Positions 1 to 7,339 of a stretch of DNA of 9,138 nucleotides are shown piece by piece. Under the pieces are notes generated by a model, which was not told the origin of the DNA, did not search any database, and was given only the letters and a program-made list of their open reading frames with translations. Origin of the DNA: an uncultured beta proteobacterium (GTDB lineage: Bacteria > Pseudomonadota > Gammaproteobacteria > Burkholderiales > Burkholderiaceae_B); assembly GCA_903929925.1 (NCBI GenBank), contig CAIYWO010000327.1, forward strand, positions 1 to 9,138, written 5' to 3'. Each line of letters begins with the position of its first letter. The first letter of the stretch is position 1. Made by a program: the position numbers and the translations under genes.

Positions 1-1119
1 ATGCGCAAGCATGGTGTGCGCTTCCAACCGCCACTCTCGGGGACGTTGCACGTTGCCCGTACCAATGCGTTCTTTATGGGCGGTGGCAAAGCACTGATCA
101 ATGCCTATTATCAAAGTGCTGAAAACCTGGGTATCGATATTTTGTACGACTCACCCGTCGACGATCTAGAGATCAAAGATGGCAAGTTCATCGCAGCCAA
201 AGTGGGCGACAAGCGCTACCCTGGCAACGCCTGTGTATTGGGCTGCGGCGGCTTTGAGTCTGATCGCGAGTGGTTACGCGAAGCCTGGGGCCAAAACGAG
301 CGCGGCGAATGGCCCGCAGATAATTTCCTCATTCGTGGCACACGCTACAACATGGGCGTCGTCTTAAAAGTCATGATGCGCGCTGGCGCCGACACCATGG
401 GCGACCCAACACAAGCGCACTGCGTCGCGATTGATGCGCGTTCGCCCCTGTATGACGGCGGAATCTGTACGCGCATTGACTGCGTGTCACTCGGCATTGT
501 GGTCAACCGCGAAGCTAAGCGCTTCTACGACGAGGGTGAAGACTTCTGGCCCAAGCGTTACGCACTCTGGGGACGACTTGTTGCTCTCCAACCCGGCCAG
601 ATCGCTTACTCAATCATCGACGCCAAGTCGGTCGGACGTTTCATGCCACCCGTCTTTACAGGCGTGCAGGCAGATACCTTGCCTGAGCTCGCTGCCAAGC
701 TTGAGCTCGATGTCGATACATTTATGCAGACGGTGAACGAATTCAACGCGTCTTGCCGTCAAGGTACGTTTGATCACACCATTCAGGATGACTGCTACAC
801 CGAGGGGATCACACCTGCCAAGACGCACTGGGCACGCCCTCTCGATACCGGGCCGTTTTTTGGCTATGCCGTACGCCCGGGTGTGACCTTCACTTACTTT
901 GGTCTCACCACCGACGAAAAGGCCAGTATCTTTTTTGACGGCAAAGCGAGCCCCAACATGTACGCGGCCGGCGAAATCAGCGCAGGCAACGTCTTAGGCA
1001 AGGGCTACACCGCCGGAGTGGGCATGTCGATTGGTACGGCCTTTGGTCGTATCGCCGGCACACAGGCTGCCGCAGCAGCAAAGAAAATAAAAGAAGGAGC
1101 GCAGCATGCAACCGCTTGA
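1..1119 (+). CDS. tcuA: Tricarballylate dehydrogenase TcuA (FAD-dependent), 5' end missing
   Basis: FAD flavoprotein of the fumarate reductase/succinate dehydrogenase type (FAD_binding_2). The family member TcuA oxidises tricarballylate to cis-aconitate, which enters the citric acid cycle. The 372 visible residues match the C-terminal four fifths of a protein usually about 465 residues long. The N-terminal dinucleotide-binding GxGxxG segment is absent, so the ATG at base 1 is most likely an internal methionine and the gene starts left of the window. Visible marks are the FMGGGKALINAYY segment (about 25-37), the VLGCGGFESD segment (79-88), the NREAKRFYDEGED segment (169-181) expected near the substrate pocket, and the C-terminal FAD-contacting stretch from AGEISAGN through GKGYTAGVGMSIG (323-345). 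No signal peptide is visible. The 3' end overlaps tcuB by 14 nt. The tcuB neighbour strongly supports the name; the exact substrate could be a related tricarboxylate. A real N-terminal deletion cannot be excluded from this window alone. Confidence 0.88.
   Translation: MRKHGVRFQPPLSGTLHVARTNAFFMGGGKALINAYYQSAENLGIDILYDSPVDDLEIKDGKFIAAKVGDKRYPGNACVLGCGGFESDREWLREAWGQNERGEWPADNFLIRGTRYNMGVVLKVMMRAGADTMGDPTQAHCVAIDARSPLYDGGICTRIDCVSLGIVVNREAKRFYDEGEDFWPKRYALWGRLVALQPGQIAYSIIDAKSVGRFMPPVFTGVQADTLPELAAKLELDVDTFMQTVNEFNASCRQGTFDHTIQDDCYTEGITPAKTHWARPLDTGPFFGYAVRPGVTFTYFGLTTDEKASIFFDGKASPNMYAAGEISAGNVLGKGYTAGVGMSIGTAFGRIAGTQAAAAAKKIKEGAQHATA
1094..1099 (+). promoter_or_regulatory. Ribosome binding site of tcuB
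   Basis: AAGGAG lies six bases before the ATG at 1106, inside the last codons of tcuA. It is a near-perfect Shine-Dalgarno sequence. It fixes the tcuB start and shows that tcuB has its own initiation site despite the 14-nt overlap with tcuA. Confidence 0.8.
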
Positions 1120-2293
1120 ATCCCTGACCCGCGAAGCACAAAGCCTGGCCGGGAACACTGAACACTCGATTACCTGGCACAAGAAAGGCATCTCGGAAAA
1201 CGAAGCCGAAGTTGCCCGCCAAATGCAAATTTGTAATGCCTGTCGCTACTGCGAGGGCTTTTGTGCCGTGTTTCCTGCCATGGCACGTCGCCTGCAGTTC
1301 GACAACAAAGCTGACCTGAACTACTTGGCCAACCTATGCCACAACTGCGGCGCCTGTCTGCACGCATGTCAGTACGCACCGCCCCACGAGTTCATGGTGA
1401 ACGTTCCGCAAGCCATGGCCAAAGTGCGTATGGAGACCTATACCGATTTTGCTTGGCCGGCCTCTTTGGGCAAGCTTTATAAAAACAACGGCCTGACACT
1501 GTCGCTTGCCACCGCCTTCGGTCTAGCGCTCTTTTTAGTGCTGACAATTATGTCAACCGGCAAGCTACTGCACGAACCGCTGGCTGGTAATTTCTACGCG
1601 ATCTTCCCTCACAACACACTCGCGTTGATGTTCGGCGTCGTATTCGGTTTTGCAGTGCTCGCGCTCGGAATTGGCGTCAAGCGCTTCTGGAGCGAAATCA
1701 CACCAGGGCAAGCCAGTGGCGAGGCAATCGGCGAAGCTGCGCACAACGCGTTGAAACTAAAGTACTTGGATGGCGGTCACGGTGACGGCTGTAACGACGA
1801 AGACGACCGCTTCACGCTGCGACGCAGACGCTTTCACCACCTCACGTTTTATGGCTTTATGCTGTGTTTTGCTTCAACCTCTGTGGCAACGCTCTATCAC
1901 TACGTACTCGGTCTGCAAGCGCCTTACGCCTATACCAGCCTGCCCGTCATTCTGGGCACGGTAGGCGGCATCGGTTTGTTAATTGGGCCCGCAGGGTTGT
2001 TGTGGCTCAACCTTAATCGCTCTGCCTTGCACGGTGATGCGGCACAAAAACCAATGGACCGCGGATTTATTGCCTTGCTGTTTTTAACCAGTCTCACTGG
2101 TCTGGCACTTTTGATTTGGCGCGACACCAGCGCCATGGCGTTACTGCTCGCCATTCACCTTGGTATCGTCATGGCACTCTTCCTGACGTTGCCCTACGGT
2201 AAATTTGCGCACGGTGTCTACCGCAGTGCAGCGCTGCTGAAGTGGTCGATTGAAAAACGAATGCCTAATAAGCTGTCACTCGGATCCGACTAA
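1106..2293 (+). CDS. tcuB: Tricarballylate utilization protein TcuB (CitB-type membrane Fe-S/heme electron carrier)
   Basis: Partner of TcuA: in characterised systems TcuB re-oxidises the reduced flavin of TcuA and passes the electrons to the membrane quinone pool. The 395-residue protein has a cytosolic N-terminal ferredoxin-like region with two complete 4Fe-4S motifs: C43-C46-C49-C53, and C78-C81-C84-C88 followed by two prolines. About six hydrophobic segments follow (roughly 131-149, 170-190, 248-267, 280-302, 320-338, 343-362). Between the second and third lies a Gly/Asp-rich loop with a Cys (222-234), then an Arg-rich stretch and a His pair (H244, H245), which I recall as typical of this family. 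Histidines H244/H245, H265, H351 and H369 are candidate heme b ligands, but ligand assignment is inference. The start is set by a strong ribosome binding site and the overlap with tcuA. All key cysteines are present and no damage is seen. Confidence 0.92.
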   Translation: MQPLESLTREAQSLAGNTEHSITWHKKGISENEAEVARQMQICNACRYCEGFCAVFPAMARRLQFDNKADLNYLANLCHNCGACLHACQYAPPHEFMVNVPQAMAKVRMETYTDFAWPASLGKLYKNNGLTLSLATAFGLALFLVLTIMSTGKLLHEPLAGNFYAIFPHNTLALMFGVVFGFAVLALGIGVKRFWSEITPGQASGEAIGEAAHNALKLKYLDGGHGDGCNDEDDRFTLRRRRFHHLTFYGFMLCFASTSVATLYHYVLGLQAPYAYTSLPVILGTVGGIGLLIGPAGLLWLNLNRSALHGDAAQKPMDRGFIALLFLTSLTGLALLIWRDTSAMALLLAIHLGIVMALFLTLPYGKFAHGVYRSAALLKWSIEKRMPNKLSLGSD

Positions 2294-3519
2294 TGAAACA
2301 ACATGGCCCCCTCACACACGTCAAAGTCCTTGACCTGAGCCGTGTGTTGGCGGGCCCATGGGCAGGTCAAGTTCTCGCAGACCTAGGCGCCACAGTCATC
2401 AAAGTAGAACGGCCTGGCGTGGGTGACGACACTCGCGTGTGGGGGCCGCCTTTTCTGAAAGCAGAGAATGGCGAGCAAACCCGCGAAGCCTGTTATTTTT
2501 TAGCAGCAAACCGCGGCAAGCAATCAGTCACAATTGATATCAGCACACCCGAAGGGCAAGAGCTCGTGCGCAAGTTGGCGGCGCAAGCTGATATCGTTCT
2601 TGAAAACTACAAGGTCGGCACGCTCACCCGCTATGGCCTCGCTTACGAAGACTTGAAGGCAGTCAATCCTGCCATCATTTACTGCTCTGTGACCGGCTTC
2701 GGGCAAGACGGTCCGCTGGCGGATCTGCCCGCCTATGACTTCATGATTCAGGCCATGGGTGGCTTGATGAGCGTGACAGGCGAGCGTGATGGCCAGCCCG
2801 GTGGCGGCCCACAAAAAGTCGGCATGCCCATCATGGATTTAATGACAGGGATGTGGGCGGCTGTGGGCGTACTTGCAGCGCTGGCACGTCGCAATGAAAG
2901 TGGTGAAGGCGAATTCATCGATCTAGCTATGCTGGATGTCATGGTCGCCACCATTGCCAACCAGGGCATGAACTATCTCGTGTCTGGCAAAACGCCGCAG
3001 CGCATGGGCAATAAGCATCCCAACATTCAACCTCAAGATGTTTTTCAATGCACCGACGGTCAAATGGTACTGGCCGTTGGCAACGACGGGCAGTTTGCCA
3101 GCTTCTGTCAGGCCATGAATCGCCCTGATCTGGCCAGCGATCCACGATTCACCACGAACAGTTCACGCGTGGTGAACTTAGTCGCGCTGATGGAGATTTT
3201 GGTTGAGGAGATTGGTAAGCGCTCACGTGCGGAGTGTATTGAAGCCTTGCGCGCACATGGCGTGCCCTGCGGACCCATCAATACGATCCCAGAAATTTTG
3301 GCCGAACCTCAGATTATTCATCGGGAAATGTTGCGATATCTGCCCCATCCGACAGCGGGAAAGGTGCCGCAAATTGTGAGCCCGCTCCGGCTCAAACAAA
3401 ACCCGCTTGCCTTTAACGATGCCCCGCCATTACTGGGTGCAGACACCCAGGCAGTGCTCAAAGAGATTGGCGTGACGCCTGAGCAGTACGCCGCGCTACT
3501 TGCACGCGGCGTGTTGTAG
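2293..3519 (+). CDS. Class III CoA-transferase (CaiB/BaiF family)
   Basis: Transfers coenzyme A between carboxylic acids through aspartyl-CoA intermediates, in the cytoplasm. The 408-residue length is normal for the family. Visible signatures are the N-terminal LDLSRVLAGPWAGQ segment (13-26) and following LGATVIKVERPG nucleotide-binding region (31-42), the YDFMIQAMGGLMSVTG segment (148-163), and the MPIMDLMTGMWAA segment (178-190), where D182 aligns with the catalytic Asp169 of formyl-CoA transferase. AVGNDGQF (261-268) occupies the glycine-loop position, and GVPCGPINT (323-331) is the usual C-terminal motif. The start codon overlaps the tcuB stop (TAATG), so translation is probably coupled; only a weak GGA lies upstream. 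Position directly after tcuAB suggests a role in tricarballylate, aconitate, itaconate, citraconate or similar acid metabolism, but the sequence does not fix the substrate. Formyl-CoA, carnitine or citramalate transfer remain possible, as does an alpha-methylacyl-CoA racemase-type activity. Confidence 0.9.
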   Translation: MKQHGPLTHVKVLDLSRVLAGPWAGQVLADLGATVIKVERPGVGDDTRVWGPPFLKAENGEQTREACYFLAANRGKQSVTIDISTPEGQELVRKLAAQADIVLENYKVGTLTRYGLAYEDLKAVNPAIIYCSVTGFGQDGPLADLPAYDFMIQAMGGLMSVTGERDGQPGGGPQKVGMPIMDLMTGMWAAVGVLAALARRNESGEGEFIDLAMLDVMVATIANQGMNYLVSGKTPQRMGNKHPNIQPQDVFQCTDGQMVLAVGNDGQFASFCQAMNRPDLASDPRFTTNSSRVVNLVALMEILVEEIGKRSRAECIEALRAHGVPCGPINTIPEILAEPQIIHREMLRYLPHPTAGKVPQIVSPLRLKQNPLAFNDAPPLLGADTQAVLKEIGVTPEQYAALLARGVL

Positions 3520-3534
3520 CAACAACCACGCCGC
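3506..3534. terminator. Hairpin between convergent genes, probable bidirectional terminator
   Basis: Bases 3506-3517 pair with 3522-3534 to form a 12-bp stem with a single bulged C and an AGCA loop. The stem spans the end of the CoA-transferase gene, and the loop contains two bases of its TAG stop. It sits in the 28-bp gap between two converging genes, just after the stop of each. There is no uninterrupted T run right after it; a T-rich patch comes only at 3552-3554 on the plus strand side. It may therefore act as an RNA 3'-end stabiliser or a Rho-assisted stop rather than a textbook intrinsic terminator. Confidence 0.55.
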
Positions 3535-3547
3535 CTAACCGTCCAGT

Positions 3548-4525
3548 TTATTTGGGAAATCCCGCGCTTTGCGATCCTAGTAGGCGACGAAGGCCGAGCC
3601 ATTGCTGCGCCCAGAAACCGCGACCGTAGTCTCGTGCACCACCTTCAGGCATTTGGTCGTGGATGCCGGTCTTGGCATACGGCGTATCAAAGCGTGCCGT
3701 CTTAAAAAGCATATCCCACAAGGGAAATAGCACCGCAAAGTTATGTCCCTTTGCCGGACCAGCCGTGGACTCGCTGTATTCGATGGAGTGGTGATAACGA
3801 TGAAACTTTGGGCTAACGATAAGCCGCTCGCCTAGTTTGCCGAAGGACAAGCGGATATTGCCGTGCGAGTAGCTTTCAACCAGCTGTGTCAACACAACAA
3901 TCAGCACAAACTGTCCAGGGGGCACCCCAACTAATTTAGCAATAAACACAAACACAATGCTGCGCAACAGGCTGTCGAGCAAGTGATTACGGTTATCACT
4001 CCACATTGTCATCTGCCGCTGACTGTGGTGCACCGCATGCAGACTCCAAAACCAAGCATAGCGATGTTGCGCACGATGATAAAAATAATCGACTGCATCA
4101 AAGATCAGCAGATAAATTAAAAAACTCACCCAAGCAATATCTGTCACACCGGGCCAAACTTGGTCGAGGTGAAAAGTCGCAAATCCTGCGACACGTGCCT
4201 GTCCAAAGAGTGCATCGGCCAAGGGCGCCACTGAAAAAAACAAAACAAGTCGAAACAAACCCAAGCGATGAATGAGGGTGTACAAAATATCGTTTCGTAT
4301 TTCCTGTCGATTCGTCACAGGCTCGACCGGCCGCCAGCGTTGTAGCGCTCCAAAGACTGTCGCAATCATCGCGATTTGCAACAGCCCGATCAATAACCAC
4401 ATCGTTCCGTTATACGCGTCCTCGAGATAGCCACTGAGACCAAGATTAAAAAATAGCGGCTGCACAATGGCCTCAAAGAGCCATTGATGTGCGTCGTCAA
4501 AAAGGGCAATCGCTGATTGAATCAT
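3548..4525 (-). CDS. Sterol desaturase / fatty acid hydroxylase superfamily membrane protein
   Basis: Integral membrane non-heme di-iron oxygenase of the sterol desaturase superfamily, 325 residues. These enzymes use O2 to hydroxylate or desaturate lipid substrates. Counting from the ATG at 4525, the histidine boxes are complete: HRAQH (150-154), HAVHH (163-167), a further H221 in SHGN, and HRYHH (242-246), followed by the usual GHNFAV and LWDMLFKT segments (260-275). Hydrophobic stretches lie near 40-60, 90-107, 130-146 and 190-215. A GTG directly before the ATG (4528) could also start; neither has a clear ribosome binding site, so initiation probably depends on coupling to the overlapping upstream deacetylase gene (about 29 nt overlap). 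It is the last gene of a four-gene minus-strand cluster ending at the shared hairpin. The lipid substrate cannot be told from the sequence; a bacterial fatty acid, carotenoid, ornithine lipid or hopanoid-type substrate are all possible. Confidence 0.88.
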   Translation of the reverse strand: MIQSAIALFDDAHQWLFEAIVQPLFFNLGLSGYLEDAYNGTMWLLIGLLQIAMIATVFGALQRWRPVEPVTNRQEIRNDILYTLIHRLGLFRLVLFFSVAPLADALFGQARVAGFATFHLDQVWPGVTDIAWVSFLIYLLIFDAVDYFYHRAQHRYAWFWSLHAVHHSQRQMTMWSDNRNHLLDSLLRSIVFVFIAKLVGVPPGQFVLIVVLTQLVESYSHGNIRLSFGKLGERLIVSPKFHRYHHSIEYSESTAGPAKGHNFAVLFPLWDMLFKTARFDTPYAKTGIHDQMPEGGARDYGRGFWAQQWLGLRRLLGSQSAGFPK

Positions 4526-5345
4526 CACTACTTTGTTTTAAAGGTTGTTCCACAGCAGGCACATGCGGCGCATACATAGGATGGGCATCAATTGTTGCAA
4601 AACAAAATCCGCGCTTCTTTAGACCGACAATTAATGGCTCAAGGACTGCAGGTGCCCACGGATCTTTACGCGACCAAATCCCCAGGTGCGCCATCAGAAT
4701 GTCGCCAGACCGAATATTCTGCAACGCCCGCTGGAGCAATACTGTATTAGGATACTGCTCGCTTGGCAGCTCATCGCCTAAAAACCCTGCCGGTGACCAG
4801 CCTACATGGACATATCCGCACGCCTGGGCAGCCTGCAACAGCGACGATGAGGTGCGCCCTCCTGCCGAGCGAAATAACGGAAGCATTTTGCGGCCCGTCA
4901 TTTCTTCAAAACGTTCACCAGGCCGCGCAAGTTCTCGACAATAATCCTGGGCGCTCCACGTCTGGGTCTTGCCCTGATGTGGGCCTGCACTTGCCTGCAC
5001 TCTGAACCCGCCACCCGGCAAATCTGCCTGCCAATACACGTGATCATAGGTATGGGAAGCAAATACATGACCTTGCTCGGCCATCGCCTGCCACCAGGGC
5101 GCCCACTCGTCATCCAGACTCGTGCCACCCGTACGCGTGAGCTCATTGGCTAGGAAAAAGCTTGCGCGCACACCTTGCCGCTTCAGAATGTCTTCAATTA
5201 GCGGGGCCACTTCCATGTGACCGGTATCAAAGGTTAGATAAACCGGTCGATCACAAGACTCTGTCAGCGGCTGCGATGATTGCGCATGCGCAACCGAAAT
5301 GGTCAGGCCAAGAGCAACTGCCCAGACTTTAATCGCGACTCGCAT
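4497..5345 (-). CDS. Secreted polysaccharide deacetylase-like (NodB homology) protein with altered metal motif
   Basis: Carbohydrate esterase family 4-type fold; relatives remove N- or O-acetyl groups from cell-wall or exopolysaccharides in the periplasm. The 282-residue product begins with a clear Sec signal peptide (1-21, cleavage after AHA). Motif 1 reads TFDTGH (38-43): D40, the catalytic base position, is kept, but the second Asp of the usual TFDDG, a metal ligand, is Thr41. Motif 2 is intact (H98-TYD-H102). Motif 3 is FRSAGGR (158-164) instead of the usual RxPxG form. W183 and the LMAH segment (217-220) stand in for motifs 4 and 5. The final third ends in a short polar tail after about residue 262. 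The start overlaps the upstream propeller gene by 17 nt and has no good ribosome binding site, which suggests coupling. Membership of the fold is firm; whether it is an active deacetylase is uncertain because of Thr41. Confidence 0.85.
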   Translation of the reverse strand: MRVAIKVWAVALGLTISVAHAQSSQPLTESCDRPVYLTFDTGHMEVAPLIEDILKRQGVRASFFLANELTRTGGTSLDDEWAPWWQAMAEQGHVFASHTYDHVYWQADLPGGGFRVQASAGPHQGKTQTWSAQDYCRELARPGERFEEMTGRKMLPLFRSAGGRTSSSLLQAAQACGYVHVGWSPAGFLGDELPSEQYPNTVLLQRALQNIRSGDILMAHLGIWSRKDPWAPAVLEPLIVGLKKRGFCFATIDAHPMYAPHVPAVEQPLKQSSDDSISDCPF

Positions 5346-6333
5346 GATTTAGCGTCCAGACTCCGTGCGGTGATTTACCCACGGGAATCTGCTTTACAAC
5401 CGCTTTTTTCTCAAGATCAATCACCGAGAGTTTGCCAGCCCAGCGTGTTGTAACAAGAAGCGTTTTACCGTCGGCCAACATTTCCATACAGTCGGGCCCG
5501 GCCGGTGTCTTGTACGTATCGACGACTTTCAGTGTGGTCCAGTCGATGCGGCTAATTGTGTTCGCGCTGCGGTTGCTCACGAATACATGCCGCTTATCAC
5601 CCTGCGATCGGAATGCATGCGCACCTTTGCCTGTCGGGATACGTTTTTTCAGCACTGCCTTGCCATTCGATACATCGTAGGCCTCAACACTATCTTCTCC
5701 CGTCAGGCCAATCAATAGGGTCTTATCATCAGGTGTCAGATATAAGTCTGCAGGCGTCTTGCCAACGCTAATCGTCCACAACCGCTTTTGGGTCGCCAGC
5801 TCGATTGCTGTCAATTGATGGCTATCCTGCAAAGAAATATAGGCAATCGTGCTTTTGCTGTCGATCGCGATGTGGCTCGGTGTCTTGCCAGCAGGCACAC
5901 GCTTGACCAGATGCAATTTGAATTCTTCGCCGACACGTTCCCAGCGATAGATATCGACGTGGTTCAGGCGATTGGCGGCCGTCACAAACCATTTCATGTC
6001 CGGCGAAAACCGCAAATGGTAAGGATCCAGAATCCCGGTCATCGTGCGTTGTACCGCTGCAGTCTTCGGATCTAGAAATGTGATCGAGTCGCCCTCGGCA
6101 TTGGCCACCATCACCGATTTGTTATCCGGGGTGAGATACAAGTGGTGAGGTTCCTTGCCAACCGGGACCCGTTTAATTTCTGTGTACGTTTGAGCATCAA
6201 TCACGCTCACATCTGCGTTCAACGAGTTAAGGACGAGAATCGGTGGAGCCGCCCACACACTCGCGGCAAACAGCCCGCAAAGCGAAAAAACGAATCGGGT
6301 AGCAGCGGTATAGATCGATCGATTAAGTATCAT
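5329..6333 (-). CDS. Secreted YVTN/YncE-family seven-bladed beta-propeller protein
   Basis: Predicted periplasmic beta-propeller of the YVTN/YncE type. Starting at the ATG at 6333 gives 334 residues with a good signal peptide (1-28, MILNRSIYTAA start, cleavage after SVWA). The frame also has an ATG at 6369 that would add 12 polar residues before the signal; neither has a convincing ribosome binding site, and I prefer 6333 for the cleaner signal peptide. Seven phased repeats are visible, each with a turn resembling VPVGKEPHHLYLT: about 56-67, 97-108, 145-157, 188-200, 231-241, 274-285 and 315-326. No catalytic residues or cofactor motifs are evident, so it is more likely a binding or scaffold protein than an enzyme. 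Such propellers are sometimes found beside PQQ-linked or copper-linked oxidation systems, but no partner of that kind is in view. It overlaps the downstream deacetylase-like gene by 17 nt. Confidence 0.85.
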   Translation of the reverse strand: MILNRSIYTAATRFVFSLCGLFAASVWAAPPILVLNSLNADVSVIDAQTYTEIKRVPVGKEPHHLYLTPDNKSVMVANAEGDSITFLDPKTAAVQRTMTGILDPYHLRFSPDMKWFVTAANRLNHVDIYRWERVGEEFKLHLVKRVPAGKTPSHIAIDSKSTIAYISLQDSHQLTAIELATQKRLWTISVGKTPADLYLTPDDKTLLIGLTGEDSVEAYDVSNGKAVLKKRIPTGKGAHAFRSQGDKRHVFVSNRSANTISRIDWTTLKVVDTYKTPAGPDCMEMLADGKTLLVTTRWAGKLSVIDLEKKAVVKQIPVGKSPHGVWTLNHASRD

Positions 6334-6380
6334 GTGAAACCATTCATACGTTGAACTGCAAGACTGCATTTTCGCATAGG

Positions 6381-7313
6381 CTAAGGCTTACGCGGAAGCG
6401 GCCGATGCACCTGCGCACCTGCATGTGGTGCACGCATGACCAGGATGCTGCCGGACTCGGATTCGGTACAGAACAAATCCCGATTTTCCGCACCCCCGAA
6501 GGCAACATTAGTGATTGCCTGCTGCTTTGGACTAGTCCAGACAAAAATTGGTTCCCCGCGTGGATTAATTAACCACACGTAACCCAGACCCGGGTTTGCA
6601 ATGGCGAGGTTGCCTGCCACATCGACTGCCAAGCCATCCGGGCCACTCGGACCATACGATGTAAAAAACTGCCCCACTTTTGCAACGCTACCATCGCCCA
6701 TGAGAGGTGCACGCCAAACACAATTGCCGCGGGTGACCGCCACATACAACACCTTCTCGTCGGGAGATAAAACGAGTCCATTCGGGCTGGGAACATTGCT
6801 GAGCAACAAGTCAAGTTTGCCCGATGGTTGCAGACGATAGACTCGCCCCGTCGGATCATGCATCCCAGATTGGCCCTGGTCGGTGAAGTAGATATTCCCT
6901 TGTGCATCACAAGTCAGATCGTTGACACCCTTAAAACTTTCAGTGTTGCGTCGCGCCAGATAAGGCTCAATCTTTCCGGACTGAATCGTCAAGCGCATGA
7001 GCCCGTTTTTGTAATCGGTAATCAATAGCTCTTCATCCGACAGTAACTTCATGCCATTGGGCTCGCCGTCATACTCGACAATCTGCGTCCAGTCGCCCTT
7101 TGGATCGATACGAAACACGCGGCCAAAAATAATATCGGTTACGTACAAATTGCCCTGTGAATCAAAAACCGGGCCCTCTAAAAACGAGTCCATCGCCACG
7201 CCACCGCGATTCGCGTCGGCCCAGGCCGAGCGAACACCTGTCCGTCGAAATTTGCCCGGCATCTCGGTGAATACGTCGGCTACTAGACATTCTGGAGCGT
7301 GTCTGAAAAACAT
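6381..7313 (-). CDS. SMP-30/gluconolactonase/LRE family beta-propeller protein
   Basis: Six-bladed propeller of the SMP-30/gluconolaconase/luciferin-regenerating family, 310 residues; characterised members are divalent-metal lactonases that open sugar lactones. Expected metal-site residues are at recognisable positions: E46 in FLEGPVF, N131 in GVNDLTCD, N178 in SPNGLVLSPDE, and D226 in GPDGLAVD. Each blade carries the usual DxxGNxYxTD-like pattern (for example 51-60 and 136-145). No signal peptide is seen, so the protein is probably cytoplasmic, unlike the next two products of the cluster. The ATG at 7313 is preceded by GCGAGG four bases upstream on the minus strand, an acceptable ribosome binding site. 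It is the first gene of the minus-strand cluster, 81 bp from the divergent Lrp-like regulator. The natural lactone is unknown; non-lactonase members also exist in the family. Confidence 0.87.
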   Translation of the reverse strand: MFFRHAPECLVADVFTEMPGKFRRTGVRSAWADANRGGVAMDSFLEGPVFDSQGNLYVTDIIFGRVFRIDPKGDWTQIVEYDGEPNGMKLLSDEELLITDYKNGLMRLTIQSGKIEPYLARRNTESFKGVNDLTCDAQGNIYFTDQGQSGMHDPTGRVYRLQPSGKLDLLLSNVPSPNGLVLSPDEKVLYVAVTRGNCVWRAPLMGDGSVAKVGQFFTSYGPSGPDGLAVDVAGNLAIANPGLGYVWLINPRGEPIFVWTSPKQQAITNVAFGGAENRDLFCTESESGSILVMRAPHAGAQVHRPLPRKP

Positions 7314-7339
7314 ATTGCCTCGCTTAAGTTGTTCGTTAC

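Noticed and set aside
1..3. ATG at base 1 as the real start of tcuA
   Set aside because: The N-terminal FAD-binding segment of about 95 residues would be missing. The ATG falls at an internal position of the family and coincides with the window edge.
1772..1840. Asp/Gly-rich and Arg/His-rich stretch in TcuB as an unusual insertion
   Set aside because: As I recall the TcuB/CitB family, this loop with its Cys and His pair is a normal conserved feature.
2524..2814. 96-codon minus-strand frame within the CoA-transferase gene
   Set aside because: It is the complement of a conserved coding region and has no domain or initiation signal.
4006..4400. Open frames of 89 (plus) and 100 (minus) codons within the hydroxylase gene
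   Set aside because: They overlap the region encoding the hydroxylase's N-terminal half and first histidine boxes in other frames, show no recognisable domain, and have no ribosome binding site.
4489..4944. 151-codon plus-strand frame opposite the deacetylase-like gene
   Set aside because: It lies opposite the NodB-type gene with its clear signal peptide and conserved motifs, and its own translation is Arg/Ser/Cys-rich and unlike a real protein.
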